Below, piece by piece: positions 45,525 to 55,215 of a stretch of DNA of 64,000 bases (positions are counted from its first letter, which is position 1; each line of letters opens with the position of its first letter). The DNA comes from Neorhizobium sp. SHOUNA12A (lineage in GTDB: Bacteria; Pseudomonadota; Alphaproteobacteria; Rhizobiales; Rhizobiaceae), in contig NZ_JALBGV010000008.1 of NCBI RefSeq assembly GCF_023006505.1, positions 1 through 64,000 on the forward strand, in the 5' to 3' direction. A model generated the notes under the pieces. The model was not told where the DNA came from. It saw nothing but the letters and a program-made list of their open reading frames with translations, and did not search any database. Position numbers and translations under genes: made by a program.

Positions 45525-46337
45525 ATGGCCGCGCTTACCTTCGCGCTCAACCACATGGTTGCGCCACACATGCCGCTCGGCGTTTTTTTCGAACTGGGCA
45601 TATCGCTCGGTGTTCGGCAGTTCGAAATCCGCAACGATCTTGCGGGTAATGCCATTCTCGACGGGACTTCGCCCGAGACGGTCAACGACCTGGCAAAGGC
45701 GCACGGAACCGAAATCATTTCGATCAATGCCCTGCAGCGCTTCAACGAATGGACGCCGGAGCGGGAAGCGGAGGCCACGGAATTGGCCGCTTATGCCGCT
45801 GCCTGCGGCGCAAAAGCCCTGGTCCTCGTGCCTGTCAACGATGGAAGCGGCAAGCTGGAGGGAGAACGTCAGGGGAATTTGCGCGTTGCGCTCAAGGCGC
45901 TGAAACCTATCCTGCGGGCCAATAACCTCATCGGCCTCGTGGAGCCGCTCGGCTTCCAGATCTGCTCGCTTCGCTCCAAGAAAGAAGCAGCGGAAGCGAT
46001 TGTCGCGATCGATGGCCGCGAGAGCTTCAAGCTGGTTCATGACACGTTTCACCACGTGCTCGCTGGCGAGCCGGACATATTTCCGGACTTGACGGGGCTG
46101 GTCCACATTTCAGGCGTCGATGATCAGGAAGTCAGCATCGACGCCATGCGAGACCCGCATCGCGTGATGGTGACGGCACGGGACCGGCTGGACAATATCG
46201 GTCAAATCCGTGCGCTCATCGACGCTGGTTATTCCGGCCCGCTGTCGTTCGAACCGTTCGCGTCATCCGTTCACGCATCGAGCGATCCGCAAACGATGAT
46301 CCGCAGCAGCATGGAGCTGATCCGGGACAGACTTTGA
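45525..46337 (+). CDS. TIM-barrel isomerase, IolI-like (2-keto-myo-inositol isomerase type)
   Basis: A 270-residue xylose-isomerase-like TIM barrel resembling IolI of myo-inositol catabolism: FALNHMVAPHMPLGVFFELG, IISINALQRFNEWTPE, ANNLIGLVEPLGFQICSL and VHDTFHHVLAGEPDIFPD, with the Glu, Asp and His metal ligands in the expected places. ATG 45525 is preferred because GGGAGA lies upstream; an earlier ATG at 45465 has no ribosome site. It may isomerise an inosose or inosamine-derived ketone. Followed by the binding-protein gene after 113 nt. Confidence 0.78.
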   Translation: MAALTFALNHMVAPHMPLGVFFELGISLGVRQFEIRNDLAGNAILDGTSPETVNDLAKAHGTEIISINALQRFNEWTPEREAEATELAAYAAACGAKALVLVPVNDGSGKLEGERQGNLRVALKALKPILRANNLIGLVEPLGFQICSLRSKKEAAEAIVAIDGRESFKLVHDTFHHVLAGEPDIFPDLTGLVHISGVDDQEVSIDAMRDPHRVMVTARDRLDNIGQIRALIDAGYSGPLSFEPFASSVHASSDPQTMIRSSMELIRDRL

Positions 46338-46450
46338 CGTCTTCACCGATCCGGTGGGAGTGACCGGATTGGTTCGTGAGATTGCCTTCGGGGAGGAGGC
46401 GACCGGCATTTTTAAGGTGTTCGCCGGGCACCGTTTCAGAGGAGGAAGAG

Positions 46451-47374
46451 ATGAAGAAACTTTTGGCGAGTGCCGTGTTCGGCGTCCTGATGGCATCGAG
46501 TGCTTATGCAGGCAATATTGGCGTGTCCATGGCCAATTCCGACACGTTCCTGACGGTTCTGCGCAAGGGCATCGAGAAGTCTGCAGCCGATGCGAAGCAG
46601 CCTGTCCAGATCGAAATCGCCGATGATGACGTTCAGAAGCAGCTTTCCCAGATCCAGAACTTCATCGCCTCCAAAGTCGATGCGATCATCGTCAATGCAG
46701 TCGACACCACGGCAACGGCGCCGATGACGAAGCTGGCGAACGATGCCGGCATCCCGATCGTCTACGTCAACCGGATGCCGGCAGACGTGGACAAGCTTGG
46801 CGCCAAGGGAGCATTCGTCGCCTCTGACGAAGTTCAGTCAGGCACGCTGCAGACCAAGGAAGTATGTCGCATCCTGGGCGGCAAGGGCGATATCCTTGTC
46901 ATGGTCGGTGATCTTGCCAACCAGGCTGCCGTCCAGCGCACCAAGGACGTCCACGACGTGATCGCGACGCCGGACTGCAAGGGCATCAAGATTCTCGACG
47001 AGCAGACCGCGGTATGGGATCCGGTCAAGGCGCAGGACCTGATGACCAACTGGATCGCGGCCGGTCGCAAGCCGGCGGCTGTCATCGCCAACAACGACAA
47101 CATGGCGATCGGTGCGATCAACGCCATGAAATCTGCCGGCTGGGATATGAAGGACGTGGTCGTTGCGGGCATCGATGCCACCCAGGAAGCACTCGCCTAC
47201 ATGAAGGCGGGCAATCTGGATGTATCCGTCTTCCAGGATGCCTTCGGCCAGGGCTCGGGTGCCGTCGCCGCGGCCATAAAGCTCGCCAAGGGTGAGAAAG
47301 TGGACGCCAAGGTCTGGATCCCGTTCCAGCTCGTGACGCCTGAAAACATGGCCAAGTTCACGGCGAAGAATTGA
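46451..47374 (+). CDS. ABC transporter substrate-binding protein, inositol type
   Basis: A 307-residue type I periplasmic binding protein. Signal peptide MKKLLASAVFGVLMASSAYA, then GNIGVSMANSDTFLTVLRKG, IIVNAVDTTATAPMTKLAND, RPAAVIANNDNMAIGAINAM-like block and GIDATQEALAYMKAGNLDVS. It fits the inositol/rhizopine-binding MocB/IbpA group better than the ribose or galactose groups, but this is by resemblance. AGGAGGAAGAG precedes the ATG. It feeds the permease and ATPase encoded next. Confidence 0.88.
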   Translation: MKKLLASAVFGVLMASSAYAGNIGVSMANSDTFLTVLRKGIEKSAADAKQPVQIEIADDDVQKQLSQIQNFIASKVDAIIVNAVDTTATAPMTKLANDAGIPIVYVNRMPADVDKLGAKGAFVASDEVQSGTLQTKEVCRILGGKGDILVMVGDLANQAAVQRTKDVHDVIATPDCKGIKILDEQTAVWDPVKAQDLMTNWIAAGRKPAAVIANNDNMAIGAINAMKSAGWDMKDVVVAGIDATQEALAYMKAGNLDVSVFQDAFGQGSGAVAAAIKLAKGEKVDAKVWIPFQLVTPENMAKFTAKN

Positions 47375-47437
47375 CCGGAGACGGGCCGATCCGCTGCCTT
47401 GCGGGGCAGCGGATCACTCTCGTGGAGGAGGATCACC

Positions 47438-48991
47438 ATGTCGGCTGAACGCATCATCAGTCCGCAGACCATGGAGGCCGTTCGCAGGAGCGGCGCTGTC
47501 CCGGGCAGCAAATATCTTCTGGAAGTCGAGGACGTGCGCAAGGAATTCCCAGGTGTCGTTGCTCTGGACAATGTGCAGCTGAAGCTGAAACGCGCGACGG
47601 TGCATGCCCTTATGGGCGAGAACGGCGCCGGCAAGTCCACGCTGATGAAGATCCTCGCCGGCATCTACACGCCCGACAGCGGCTCATTCAAACTGCGTGG
47701 CATAGACATCCGCCTCAAGAATCCGCTCGACGCGCTCCAGAACGGAATCGCGATGATCCATCAGGAACTCAATCTGATGGCGCCCATGACCGTGTCGGAA
47801 AACATCTGGATCGGTCGTGAGCCGCTCGGGCGTTTCGGTATCGTAGACCACGCCGAAATGAACCGTCGAACGGACGCGCTGTTTAAGCGCCTCGGAATCG
47901 AGATCGATCCGGAAATCAAGGTCGGCAAGCTCAGCGTGGCCAACCGCCAAATGGTCGAGATCGCCAAGGCCGTATCCTTCGATTCCGACGTCCTCATCAT
48001 GGACGAACCGACATCGGCCCTTACCGAGAGGGAGGTGAACCACCTCTTCCGGATCATCCGCTCCCTTCGCGAGGAAGGAAAGGGCATCATCTACATCACC
48101 CACAAGATGAACGAACTCTTCGAGATCGCTGACGAGGTCTCCGTCTTTCGTGACGGCAAGTATGTTGCAACCTGCAATTCCTCGGAGGTGACCCGCGAAG
48201 ACATCATCCGCATGATGGTCGGGCGCGAGATCACTCAGATGTTCCCAAAAGAACCGGCGCAGATCGGCGACGTCGTGCTGTCGGTAAAAGGGCTGACGCT
48301 GAACGGCGTCTTCCGCGACGTGTCCTTCGATCTCCGGGCCGGCGAGATCCTCGGCTTTGCCGGCCTCGTCGGCTCGGGCCGGTCCAACGTCGCGGAGACA
48401 ATCTTCGGCGTGACCCCTGCAAATTCCGGGACGATCGAACTCTTCGGCAAGCAATTGACCGTCTCCTCGCCGTCCGTTGCCATGGCACATGGCATGGCGT
48501 TTCTGACGGAGGATCGAAAGGAGACCGGCTGTTTCCTGCTGCTCGACATCCAGGAAAACGCCCAGATGGCGGTGCTGCAACAGCGCTATGTGCAGCTCGG
48601 TTTCGTACAGCAGGACAAGCTGCGGAAGGCGGCCACCGACATGGCCAACCGCCTCAGGGTCCGCACGCCCGACATGCGGGAGCCGATCATCAACCTGTCG
48701 GGTGGCAACCAGCAGAAGGTGCTGATCTGTCGCTGGCTGATGACCAATCCAAAGATCCTGATCCTCGACGAACCCACCCGCGGCATAGATGTCGGCGCCA
48801 AGGCCGAAATCCACCGGCTGGTCTCGCAGCTCGCGGGCCAAGGTGTGGCGATCATTATGATCTCGTCGGAGATGCCGGAGGTGCTCGGCATGAGTGATCG
48901 CATCGTCGTGCTGCACGAGGGGCGGGTCACAGGCATCCTGGACAGGGCCGAAGCCGATCAAGTCAAGATAATGGAGCTGGCGTCGCGCTGA
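47438..48991 (+). CDS. ABC transporter ATPase, sugar type (two domains)
   Basis: A 517-residue RbsA/MglA-type ATPase with two nucleotide-binding halves. The first has Walker A GENGAGKS, signature [14 protein letters not shown] and Walker [12 protein letters not shown]. The second has a degenerate Walker A ([12 protein letters not shown]) and signature [29 protein letters not shown], as usual for this family. ATG 47438 is favoured by GGAGGA just upstream. It energises the inositol-type importer with the permease 21 nt downstream. Confidence 0.95.
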   Translation: MSAERIISPQTMEAVRRSGAVPGSKYLLEVEDVRKEFPGVVALDNVQLKLKRATVHALMGENGAGKSTLMKILAGIYTPDSGSFKLRGIDIRLKNPLDALQNGIAMIHQELNLMAPMTVSENIWIGREPLGRFGIVDHAEMNRRTDALFKRLGIEIDPEIKVGKLSVANRQMVEIAKAVSFDSDVLIMDEPTSALTEREVNHLFRIIRSLREEGKGIIYITHKMNELFEIADEVSVFRDGKYVATCNSSEVTREDIIRMMVGREITQMFPKEPAQIGDVVLSVKGLTLNGVFRDVSFDLRAGEILGFAGLVGSGRSNVAETIFGVTPANSGTIELFGKQLTVSSPSVAMAHGMAFLTEDRKETGCFLLLDIQENAQMAVLQQRYVQLGFVQQDKLRKAATDMANRLRVRTPDMREPIINLSGGNQQKVLICRWLMTNPKILILDEPTRGIDVGAKAEIHRLVSQLAGQGVAIIMISSEMPEVLGMSDRIVVLHEGRVTGILDRAEADQVKIMELASR

Positions 48992-49012
48992 CGACACAGT
49001 CGGGAGGATATC

Positions 49013-50095
49013 ATGTCTGATGCCATCAACGAACTGGGGGAGACCTCCAAGACGGGCTTGAAGAAAATTCGGCGACTTCCGCCGGAATTCTCGATCCTGG
49101 CAGTCCTGATCGGGATCGCCCTTATCTTTGAAGTGATCGGCTGGTACGTCGTGGGCGAAAGCTTTCTGGCGAACAAGCAGCGCTTGTCCATCATCGTCCT
49201 GCAGGTGGCCGTCACTGGGATTATCGCGGTCGGCGTGACGCAGGTCATCATCACCGGCGGCGTCGATCTCTCGTCCGGCTCCATGGTCGGGTTTATCGCC
49301 ATGGTGGCTGCGAGCTTCGCTCAGACCTCGTTGAATGCCCGCGCCGTCTTCCTGCAACCCGAATACGCCGCATTCGGCCTGGACTGGTTCATCGATTCCA
49401 GCCCGTTCTGGCCGCTTCTGGTCGGCGTGCTGCTCGGCGCATTCCTGGGTTTTCTGAACGGCCTTCTTATCGCCAAGACAGGCATTCCGCCCTTTATTGC
49501 CACGCTTGGCATGATGGTCTCAGTCCGCGGCCTTGCCAAATGGTATACCGAAGGCCAGCCCGTCGCTTTGCTCAACGAAAACTTCGCCTGGCTCGGCCAG
49601 AGCTTCAGTCTCTGGGGCTTTCCCGTCCCGCGAACGGTCATCGTCTTTTTCGTCGTGGCGATCATCTTCCACATCGGATTGTCCTATACCCGCTACGGCA
49701 AGTTCACCTATGCCATCGGCGCCAACAGCCAGGCTGCGCGCGTCTCGGGGATCGATATCGGCAAGCACCTGATCAAGGTCTATGCGGTGGCCGGCCTTCT
49801 CTCCGGCCTCGCCGGCGTCATGCTCGCTGCCCGCGCCCAGTCCGGCCAACCGAACATGGGCGTCTCCTTCGAACTCGACGCCATCGCCGCGGCCGTCATC
49901 GGCGGCGCTTCGCTTTCCGGCGGCGTCGGCCGGATCACCGGGACGGTAATCGGCACGATTATTCTCGGTGTGGTGACCTCTGGCTTCACCTTCCTCAAGG
50001 TCGGCGCCTATTACCAGGAGATCGTCAAGGGCGCGATCATCGTCGCAGCAGTCGTCATTGACGTGCACCGCCAACGCAAGAAATCCCGCGCCTGA
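49013..50095 (+). CDS. ABC transporter permease, RbsC/inositol type
   Basis: A 360-residue permease of the ribose/inositol family with about ten membrane spans, the TQVIITGGVDLSSGSMVGF motif, NGLLIAKTGIPPFIATLGMM, and NSQAARVSGIDIGKHLIKVY before the C-terminal helices. The N-terminal 35 residues are cytoplasmic and charged. It completes the importer (binding protein, ATPase, permease). Start 49013 has GGGAGG upstream. Confidence 0.95.
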   Translation: MSDAINELGETSKTGLKKIRRLPPEFSILAVLIGIALIFEVIGWYVVGESFLANKQRLSIIVLQVAVTGIIAVGVTQVIITGGVDLSSGSMVGFIAMVAASFAQTSLNARAVFLQPEYAAFGLDWFIDSSPFWPLLVGVLLGAFLGFLNGLLIAKTGIPPFIATLGMMVSVRGLAKWYTEGQPVALLNENFAWLGQSFSLWGFPVPRTVIVFFVVAIIFHIGLSYTRYGKFTYAIGANSQAARVSGIDIGKHLIKVYAVAGLLSGLAGVMLAARAQSGQPNMGVSFELDAIAAAVIGGASLSGGVGRITGTVIGTIILGVVTSGFTFLKVGAYYQEIVKGAIIVAAVVIDVHRQRKKSRA

Positions 50096-50208
50096 AGGAC
50101 CTCCCCAGGCGCAGAGGCGGTGCCGGTTCCGAGCAACCGGCGCCGCCTCCCCCATGCACCCGTCTTACAACTGAGATGACGCCGTCACAGGCCATTCACG
50201 AGATGACC

Positions 50209-51093
50209 ATGAAGACCTATGTTTTGACCATTTCCTGTCAGTCGACCCGCGGCATCGTCGCTGCAGTCTCCGGCTATCTCGCCGATCAGGGCTGCAACAT
50301 CGTGGATTCATCCCAGTTCGACGACCTCGGCACGGGCAAGTTCTTCATGCGCGTCTCCTTCATCTCCGAGAAGGAGGCCAATGAAGCGAAGCTCGCACAG
50401 GGCTTCCCCGCTATCGCCGAGCGTTTCGGCATGAACTGGAGCCTGCATGATGCCGCCAGGCGGGAGAAGGTCCTGCTGATGGTATCGCGCTTCGGTCATT
50501 GCCTGAACGACCTGCTCTACCGCTGGAAGATCGGCGCACTGCCGATCGAGATCGTCGGCGTCGTCTCCAACCACTTCGACTACCAGAAGGTCGTGGTCAA
50601 TCACGATATCCCCTTCCATCATATTCCGGTGACCGAAGCCAACAAGCCTGAGGCCGAAGCGCGCATCATGGACCTCGTCAAGCAGACCGGCACCGAACTC
50701 ATCGTGCTTGCTCGCTACATGCAGATCCTGTCCGATCAGATGTGCCAGAAGATGTCCGGCAAGATCATCAACATCCACCACTCCTTCCTGCCGTCGTTCA
50801 AGGGCGCCAATCCCTATAAGCAGGCTTTCGAACGTGGCGTGAAGCTGATCGGCGCCACCGCGCATTACGTCACCGCCGATCTCGACGAAGGTCCGATCAT
50901 CGAGCAGGACACCGTGCGGGTCACCCATGCGCAGTCTCAGGAAGACTATGTCTCTCTCGGCCGCGACGTCGAAAGCCAGGTGCTGGCGCGCGCCATCCAC
51001 GCCCATATCCACCACCGCACCTTCATCAACGGACATCGCACCGTCGTCTTCCCGGCAAGCCCAGGTTCCTATGCCTCCGAGCGCATGGGCTAA
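50209..51093 (+). CDS. purU: formyltetrahydrofolate deformylase
   Basis: A 294-residue PurU: N-terminal ACT domain (MKTYVLTISCQSTRGIVAAV, then GCNIVDSSQFDDLGTGKFFM) and a formyltransferase-fold C-terminal domain with KIINIHHSFLPSFKGANPY and GATAHYVTADLDEGPIIEQD. It hydrolyses 10-formyl-THF to formate and THF. ATG 50209 matches the family start; ATGs at 50203 and 50176 are alternatives. It is the last gene of the importer operon, where it would regenerate THF when O-demethylation yields C1 units. Confidence 0.92.
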   Translation: MKTYVLTISCQSTRGIVAAVSGYLADQGCNIVDSSQFDDLGTGKFFMRVSFISEKEANEAKLAQGFPAIAERFGMNWSLHDAARREKVLLMVSRFGHCLNDLLYRWKIGALPIEIVGVVSNHFDYQKVVVNHDIPFHHIPVTEANKPEAEARIMDLVKQTGTELIVLARYMQILSDQMCQKMSGKIINIHHSFLPSFKGANPYKQAFERGVKLIGATAHYVTADLDEGPIIEQDTVRVTHAQSQEDYVSLGRDVESQVLARAIHAHIHHRTFINGHRTVVFPASPGSYASERMG

Positions 51094-51464
51094 TATGACC
51101 GTTGTCGTCGACCGAAGGGCGGCGTCCTTGGTGATTGGAGCAGAAACCTCTGCCGAGACGAAGCTCGAGACTTCTGGCCACAGCAAACCAGGTCTCGCTC
51201 CGCGCCTGTCACGCTGAAAGGCTGCCAGGTGCCTTGGGTCTTCAGGAAGTTCCGCAGATCAGCCAGCGGGTAAAACGGGAGCGAGACATCGCACGGTGAC
51301 TCCGGATTGCGCCGTGGTCAGCCCAGAAGAGGTCGTTGCGAAGCTCGTTTGTGAGCGCCCTCGTCGACACTGGGGCCTGATCGCTGCGACCGGTCCCTAC
51401 TCTTATATGCACCGCGTAACGAGCTCAGATGCGATAGCAATGCTGACCACAGCAGAAGATGGGT
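51094..51464. other. gene-free stretch after purU
   Basis: No supported gene. On the minus strand a short fragment around 51180-51290 reads ADLRNFLKTQGTWQPF without start, stop context or family, and may be debris of a lost gene. No repeats or terminators stand out. Confidence 0.4.
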
Positions 51465-51693
51465 CTAGGCCGGCGTGTCCCACGGGTTCACGAGTGCCAC
51501 TTCCATATCCTTGAAATCCTTGATGTTGCGAGTCACCAGCTTCATACGTCGGGTGAAGGCTGTCGCTGCAATATAGGCGGCATTGATCGGTCTGGGGTTG
51601 GGCACATGCCATTGGGCGGCCTTGACGGCTGCCGCCTCGTCCAACGGCAGAATACGGCCGGAAAATGCTTTGAGAACTGTGTTTTCCAGCCTC
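51465..51693 (-). pseudogene. PIN-domain (VapC-type) toxin, C-terminal remnant
   Basis: The frame ends with the C-terminal half of a PIN-domain ribonuclease: KAFSGRILPLDEAAAVKAAQ, then NAAYIAATAFTRRMKLVTRN and DFKDMEVALVNPWD. In VapC toxins this half holds the later acidic residues of the active site (the D in TRNxxDF). The N-terminal strand with the first catalytic Asp is missing, and no vapB antitoxin gene is next to it. The sequence further upstream in the frame is unrelated. Remnant of a toxin-antitoxin pair. Confidence 0.65.
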
Positions 51694-51927
51694 CAAACGC
51701 AGATTTCAGCAACTCGCGCGTCATCCGCCCGGGAGAATTGCCGCCCAATGCCGATCCGTCGAATGATTCTGATGGTTAAGTTCACCGCCTATCTCAAGCC
51801 AGCATCACGAGCGTAATCGGCGCAGGAAGCATCGCCTGTGGAAGCCGAGGTGTTCTAACGACAATATAGCCGTCTCTTCCAAGCCCGTACTTGTTCCCCG
51901 TCGGCTCGCTCTCTAAGCTCATTCCGG

Positions 51928-52164
51928 GTGGACAACAGGACGGACGACATGATGGGCCCACGGGAGCAACTGATTAGCTGCTTGAACGAAAGAGGTTCCA
52001 TGGTGATGGTTATAGAGGCTACACGGCAAGCTGATCCCTCTGCCGGCGACCAGGCGCCCCCAACGGTTATTTACTATACGTCCAATGGGTATCTCGTAGA
52101 GCTTCTGTCGGATGGAACGTTCCAGGTCGCTCTTACGCGCGAAAAACTGACACGCATTGAATGA
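51928..52164 (+). CDS. hypothetical protein (78 aa)
   Basis: A small, soluble-looking protein: MMGPREQLISCLNERGSMVM near the start, then PPTVIYYTSNGYLVELLSDG and a basic end. The central strand pair with YYTSNGYLVELL looks like a real small beta domain. Family not recognised. Start codon 51928 (ATG) or inner ATGs are possible; no strong ribosome site is evident. It lies among gene remnants. Confidence 0.4.
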   Translation: MDNRTDDMMGPREQLISCLNERGSMVMVIEATRQADPSAGDQAPPTVIYYTSNGYLVELLSDGTFQVALTREKLTRIE

Positions 52165-52191
52165 TCGAGCGTCGCTAGTTTCTCTTCGACC

Positions 52192-52360
52192 CGTCGCCGT
52201 TTGCTTGACGCCGTGATCCGGCTCTTTTGCGAAGGAGCTGTCGGCACTGACGGCAACATCGCGGAAGCCGGCGTTGGCCAAATCGACGTTCTACAATCAT
52301 TTTCCGTCCAGTATGGACCTGAATGACGATTGGCAAATTTTACCATTTGGAGCGAGCTAG
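52192..52360 (+). pseudogene. TetR regulator N-terminal remnant (frameshifted)
   Basis: One frame reads RRRLLDAVIRLFCEGAVG (first helices of TetR DNA-binding domains), and the next frame reads KSTFYNHFPSSMDL, the recognition helix signature, ending at a TAG at 52358-52360. A base change between 52285 and 52295 breaks the frame. The ligand-binding domain is lost. Probably the former regulator of a now missing operon. Confidence 0.6.
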
Positions 52361-52485
52361 CGAATCTTTCCGGACGGGCGACCGGGATCTTGACGTCGTA
52401 AGCCGTGCCGAGTTCGTGGTTCGGGAGCCGCTCGCGCTGCCTCGGTATTTACGTCGGACGGCGAAGCAATCTAGGGGGTAAAACG

Positions 52486-52716
52486 ATGACCAGCCCGTCC
52501 GAAGCTGCAACTGTGAAAGATCAAGGCCCGTGCGATCCTCGCCGAGCCTTTGATCCCTACACTTATTCATGGCTAGCGCATCAGGGCATCATGGCGAAAG
52601 CTCCTCCAGAACCTGACCCTTGGTCTCGACCGCGAAGAGGGCCGTCACCAGGGCGCCAACGAGAAGGATCGCTGCGAACGCGCCGAAGACATATTGGATG
52701 CCCATCGACGACATGA
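52486..52716 (+). CDS. possible small protein or 5' remnant (low confidence)
   Basis: AGGGGG lies 7 nt upstream of ATG 52486, a strong ribosome site, and the first 35 codons (MTSPSEAATVKDQGPCDPRR, FDPYTYSWLAHQG) fall before the MFS gene end on the other strand. The remaining codons overlap that gene antisense and look arginine-rich like a shadow frame. It may be the surviving start of a truncated gene. Confidence 0.25.
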   Translation: MTSPSEAATVKDQGPCDPRRAFDPYTYSWLAHQGIMAKAPPEPDPWSRPRRGPSPGRQREGSLRTRRRHIGCPSTT

Positions 52717-53971
52717 CCCAACCCACCGCGATAGGGCCCGCGGAGGATCCGAGACGAAGCCAGGCGCTGCCTGTCCCCGTGCCAATAGCACGAAGGCGGG
52801 TCGGGTAGATTTCCGCGGAATAGAGGTAGAGCGAGAAAGTCACGGTCTGGACGATGGCGTAGGCGAGACCGGCCAGGATCAGGACCTGTGTTGCCGACGT
52901 CGCACCCAGCCAAGCGAGGATGACAAGCGGGACCGGTGCGATCAGAAGGGCACCGGTGTACCAGCGCTTGCGACCGACCTTGTCGATGAGCAATGCGCAG
53001 ATAACGGCCGCGATCACGCCTCCGACCGAAGTGATAAACCCGTATAGGATACTAGTTTCCAGCGGCAGGTTGAATGTCTGCCGATAGAGGGTCGGAAGCC
53101 AGGTGATCGTCCCATTGGCGACCATATAGGCACAGAACCACATGGCCCAGATCGACAGTGTGCGCTTGAGGTAGATGCCCTGGAAAAGTTCGCGCCAGTC
53201 CGATCGACGACGAATGGGGGCGGCTACGATTTTCGGTTCCGGCAGCTCCTTGCCGGCAGCACGAGCGCTGTTCTCCAACTTGGTGACGATCCGGTCGGCT
53301 TCCTCATAGCGGCCGTTGGCGGCGAGCCAGCGAGGTGATTCATTGAGGAACCAGCGCAGCGGGATCATGAGGACGGCCGGGATCAGGCCGACGACGAACA
53401 TCGCCTTCCAGCCATAGGCTGGGACCATGAAATAGCCGATCAAGCCTGCGCCGACGAGGCCGAGCAGAAACATGACCTCATACAGCAGGAAGAAGCGGCC
53501 CCGCCCCTTCGAGCTGATCAACTCGTTGATATATGCACTCGCGACCGGAACTTCTCCACCGGTTCCGATGCCTTGAATGAAACGCAATGCCATCATCATG
53601 CCGGCACCGGCCGCAAAAAGGCATGCGACGTCCATGCTGACGAAGAGCAGGATGGTGAATAGCAGCACTTTGAGACGGCCGATCCGCTCGGCAAGCCAGC
53701 CAAAGCAAATGGCGCCGATCAACTGCCCCAGGTAGCCCATCGACAGGATCATGCCCGTCTGTCCCGGGGTCAAACCCCATTCGCGGACAAGAACCGGCAT
53801 GGCATAGGCTATGGCAATGACGGTGTAGCCGTCAAAGAATGTGGCTGCGCCGACGATATTTCGAGCCCAGAAGACCTCCCGGGTCACTGGCAGCCGTTCT
53901 AGGCGGGCGCTGATTTCAGCTTGGGTATCGACGGCCGGCGACGGCGCGGCCATCCGTTGTTCGATATTCAT
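52589..53971 (-). CDS. MFS transporter (sugar/aromatic acid:H+ symporter type)
   Basis: A 460-residue major facilitator with twelve predicted membrane segments. Motif A GWLAERIGRLKVLLF is between helices 2 and 3, IQGIGTGGEVPVASAYINEL follows helix 4, FLNESPRWLAANGR is in the central loop, and the repeat motif is LLIDKVGRKRWYTG. The motif set fits sugar-porter or AAHS-type transporters. The gene follows the DapA-like gene in the same orientation but 237 nt away with a hairpin between, so co-transcription is uncertain. Uptake of a sugar acid for the DapA-like enzyme is plausible. Confidence 0.9.
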   Translation of the reverse strand: MNIEQRMAAPSPAVDTQAEISARLERLPVTREVFWARNIVGAATFFDGYTVIAIAYAMPVLVREWGLTPGQTGMILSMGYLGQLIGAICFGWLAERIGRLKVLLFTILLFVSMDVACLFAAGAGMMMALRFIQGIGTGGEVPVASAYINELISSKGRGRFFLLYEVMFLLGLVGAGLIGYFMVPAYGWKAMFVVGLIPAVLMIPLRWFLNESPRWLAANGRYEEADRIVTKLENSARAAGKELPEPKIVAAPIRRRSDWRELFQGIYLKRTLSIWAMWFCAYMVANGTITWLPTLYRQTFNLPLETSILYGFITSVGGVIAAVICALLIDKVGRKRWYTGALLIAPVPLVILAWLGATSATQVLILAGLAYAIVQTVTFSLYLYSAEIYPTRLRAIGTGTGSAWLRLGSSAGPIAVGWVMSSMGIQYVFGAFAAILLVGALVTALFAVETKGQVLEELSP

Positions 53972-54177
53972 GTTTCCTCCCTCTGCCCGGCCTACTCTCC
54001 CAGCCTGGCGTCGAACCTACGCGTTGGATGTCTTAAACTTCGGGACCCTTTGGCATGGTGTCGCTGTGGATCCGGAAGGCATGGCTCTCTCATCGGCTAA
54101 TCAGGCACCAGCGTGACAGACGGTGCGACCGCGGCCCATCACTCCCCGATGCGGCCGCAATCCCCTCCTCGTAAGAA

Positions 54178-54200
54178 GCCCCCGCTTGAGAGGCGGGGGC
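54178..54200 (-). terminator. terminator of the DapA-like gene
   Basis: A perfect 8-bp stem GCCCCCGC / GCGGGGGC with a 7-nt loop lies 8 nt past the stop codon. On the minus strand it is followed by TTCTT. It should end most transcription before the MFS gene. Confidence 0.65.
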
Positions 54201-54208
54201 GTCCTCAG

Positions 54209-55156
54209 TCACTCGGCTGCCAGAAGCTGCTCAACCCGGCCGATACCGGCAGCATCAAAGGCTGCAAAGATCTCCGCTTCGGCCTTTTCGCCGAGGTTCT
54301 TCAGAGGCTCCCTGATCGTGGCATGGTCAAGCACGCCACGGTGGACAAGCCCAAGCTTGAGGGCGACGGTGCCTTCCATATGGGAACCACGGTGGTAGAC
54401 GGCACGGGTGACTGGAAGGAGACGTTCGAAGATCCGGCGGGCTTCCGGATAGTTCTGCGCCTTTCCTGCCTTGATCAGGTCGATCAGCAGCTCCGGTGTG
54501 ATATTGCCGTAGCCCACAAGCAGGCCATCGACATCGAACATGGTCGGCAACAGCCATTCGTCATGGCAGCTCAGGATCTGCAGGTTCGGGTTGGCCTTCT
54601 TGAGTTCCGGGATCTCGACATACCAGCGCTTCATGTTTCGAACGCCATTTTTGGTGGCGACGACGCCATCCTGCGTCGCGATAGCAAGCTGGGTGTCCAG
54701 GTCGTAGGAAGCCTTGGTGGCATCCGGGTACTGGAACAGGATGCACTGCAGGCCTGATTCCTGCCAGATCGCCTTGTAGCGATCCTGCGGGGCGCCTTTC
54801 TGGAAGCCGAAACGCAGCCAGCCATGGTTCGGATAGACAAGAGCACCCGTCGCGCCGGCAGACTTGCACTTCTTGGCTTCTTCAGCGGCGACCTTGGTAC
54901 CCTCGCCGGTGATGCCAGCAATGATTGGAACCTGACCATCGACGGCTTCGACATAGGTGCGGATGAGCTTCAGGCGCTCTTCCTCGGTCAGGAACGTGCC
55001 TTCGCCGGCATGGCCAAGGATAACGAGGCTCTTGACGCCGTCCATGCCGGCAAGCCATTTGGCAATACGGGCATTGGCCGGATAATCGACCTCTCCGTCG
55101 CGGGTAAACGCGGTAACGGGTGCCGGGCTCAGACCTCTCAGATCCATCGTTGGCAT
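54209..55156 (-). CDS. DHDPS/NAL (DapA) family aldolase-like protein
   Basis: A 315-residue DapA-superfamily protein: LRGLSPAPVTAFTRDGEVDY, SLVILGHAGEGTFLTEEERL (here GHAGE replaces the usual GSTGE), ILFQYPDATKA and VVATKNGVRNMKRWYVEIPE. The Lys in VATKNG is at the Schiff-base position. This divergent anion loop is seen in sugar-acid or keto-deoxy-type members. ATG 55156 has AGGAGG upstream. It is divergent from a LacI regulator across a perfect operator palindrome, so it is probably induced by its sugar-like substrate. Confidence 0.88.
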   Translation of the reverse strand: MPTMDLRGLSPAPVTAFTRDGEVDYPANARIAKWLAGMDGVKSLVILGHAGEGTFLTEEERLKLIRTYVEAVDGQVPIIAGITGEGTKVAAEEAKKCKSAGATGALVYPNHGWLRFGFQKGAPQDRYKAIWQESGLQCILFQYPDATKASYDLDTQLAIATQDGVVATKNGVRNMKRWYVEIPELKKANPNLQILSCHDEWLLPTMFDVDGLLVGYGNITPELLIDLIKAGKAQNYPEARRIFERLLPVTRAVYHRGSHMEGTVALKLGLVHRGVLDHATIREPLKNLGEKAEAEIFAAFDAAGIGRVEQLLAAE

Positions 55157-55215
55157 AGGTTTTCTCCTCCTAGATAGCCGCTGTCCGCCTTTGCGATCAG
55201 CGATGGGATCGTTAA

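Noticed and set aside
47684..49357. 557-codon open frame on the minus strand
   Set aside because: Antisense to the sugar ABC ATPase and permease; His/Asp-rich composition typical of shadow frames.
51296..51514. 72-codon open frame after purU
   Set aside because: No ribosome site, no family, overlaps the PIN remnant antisense.
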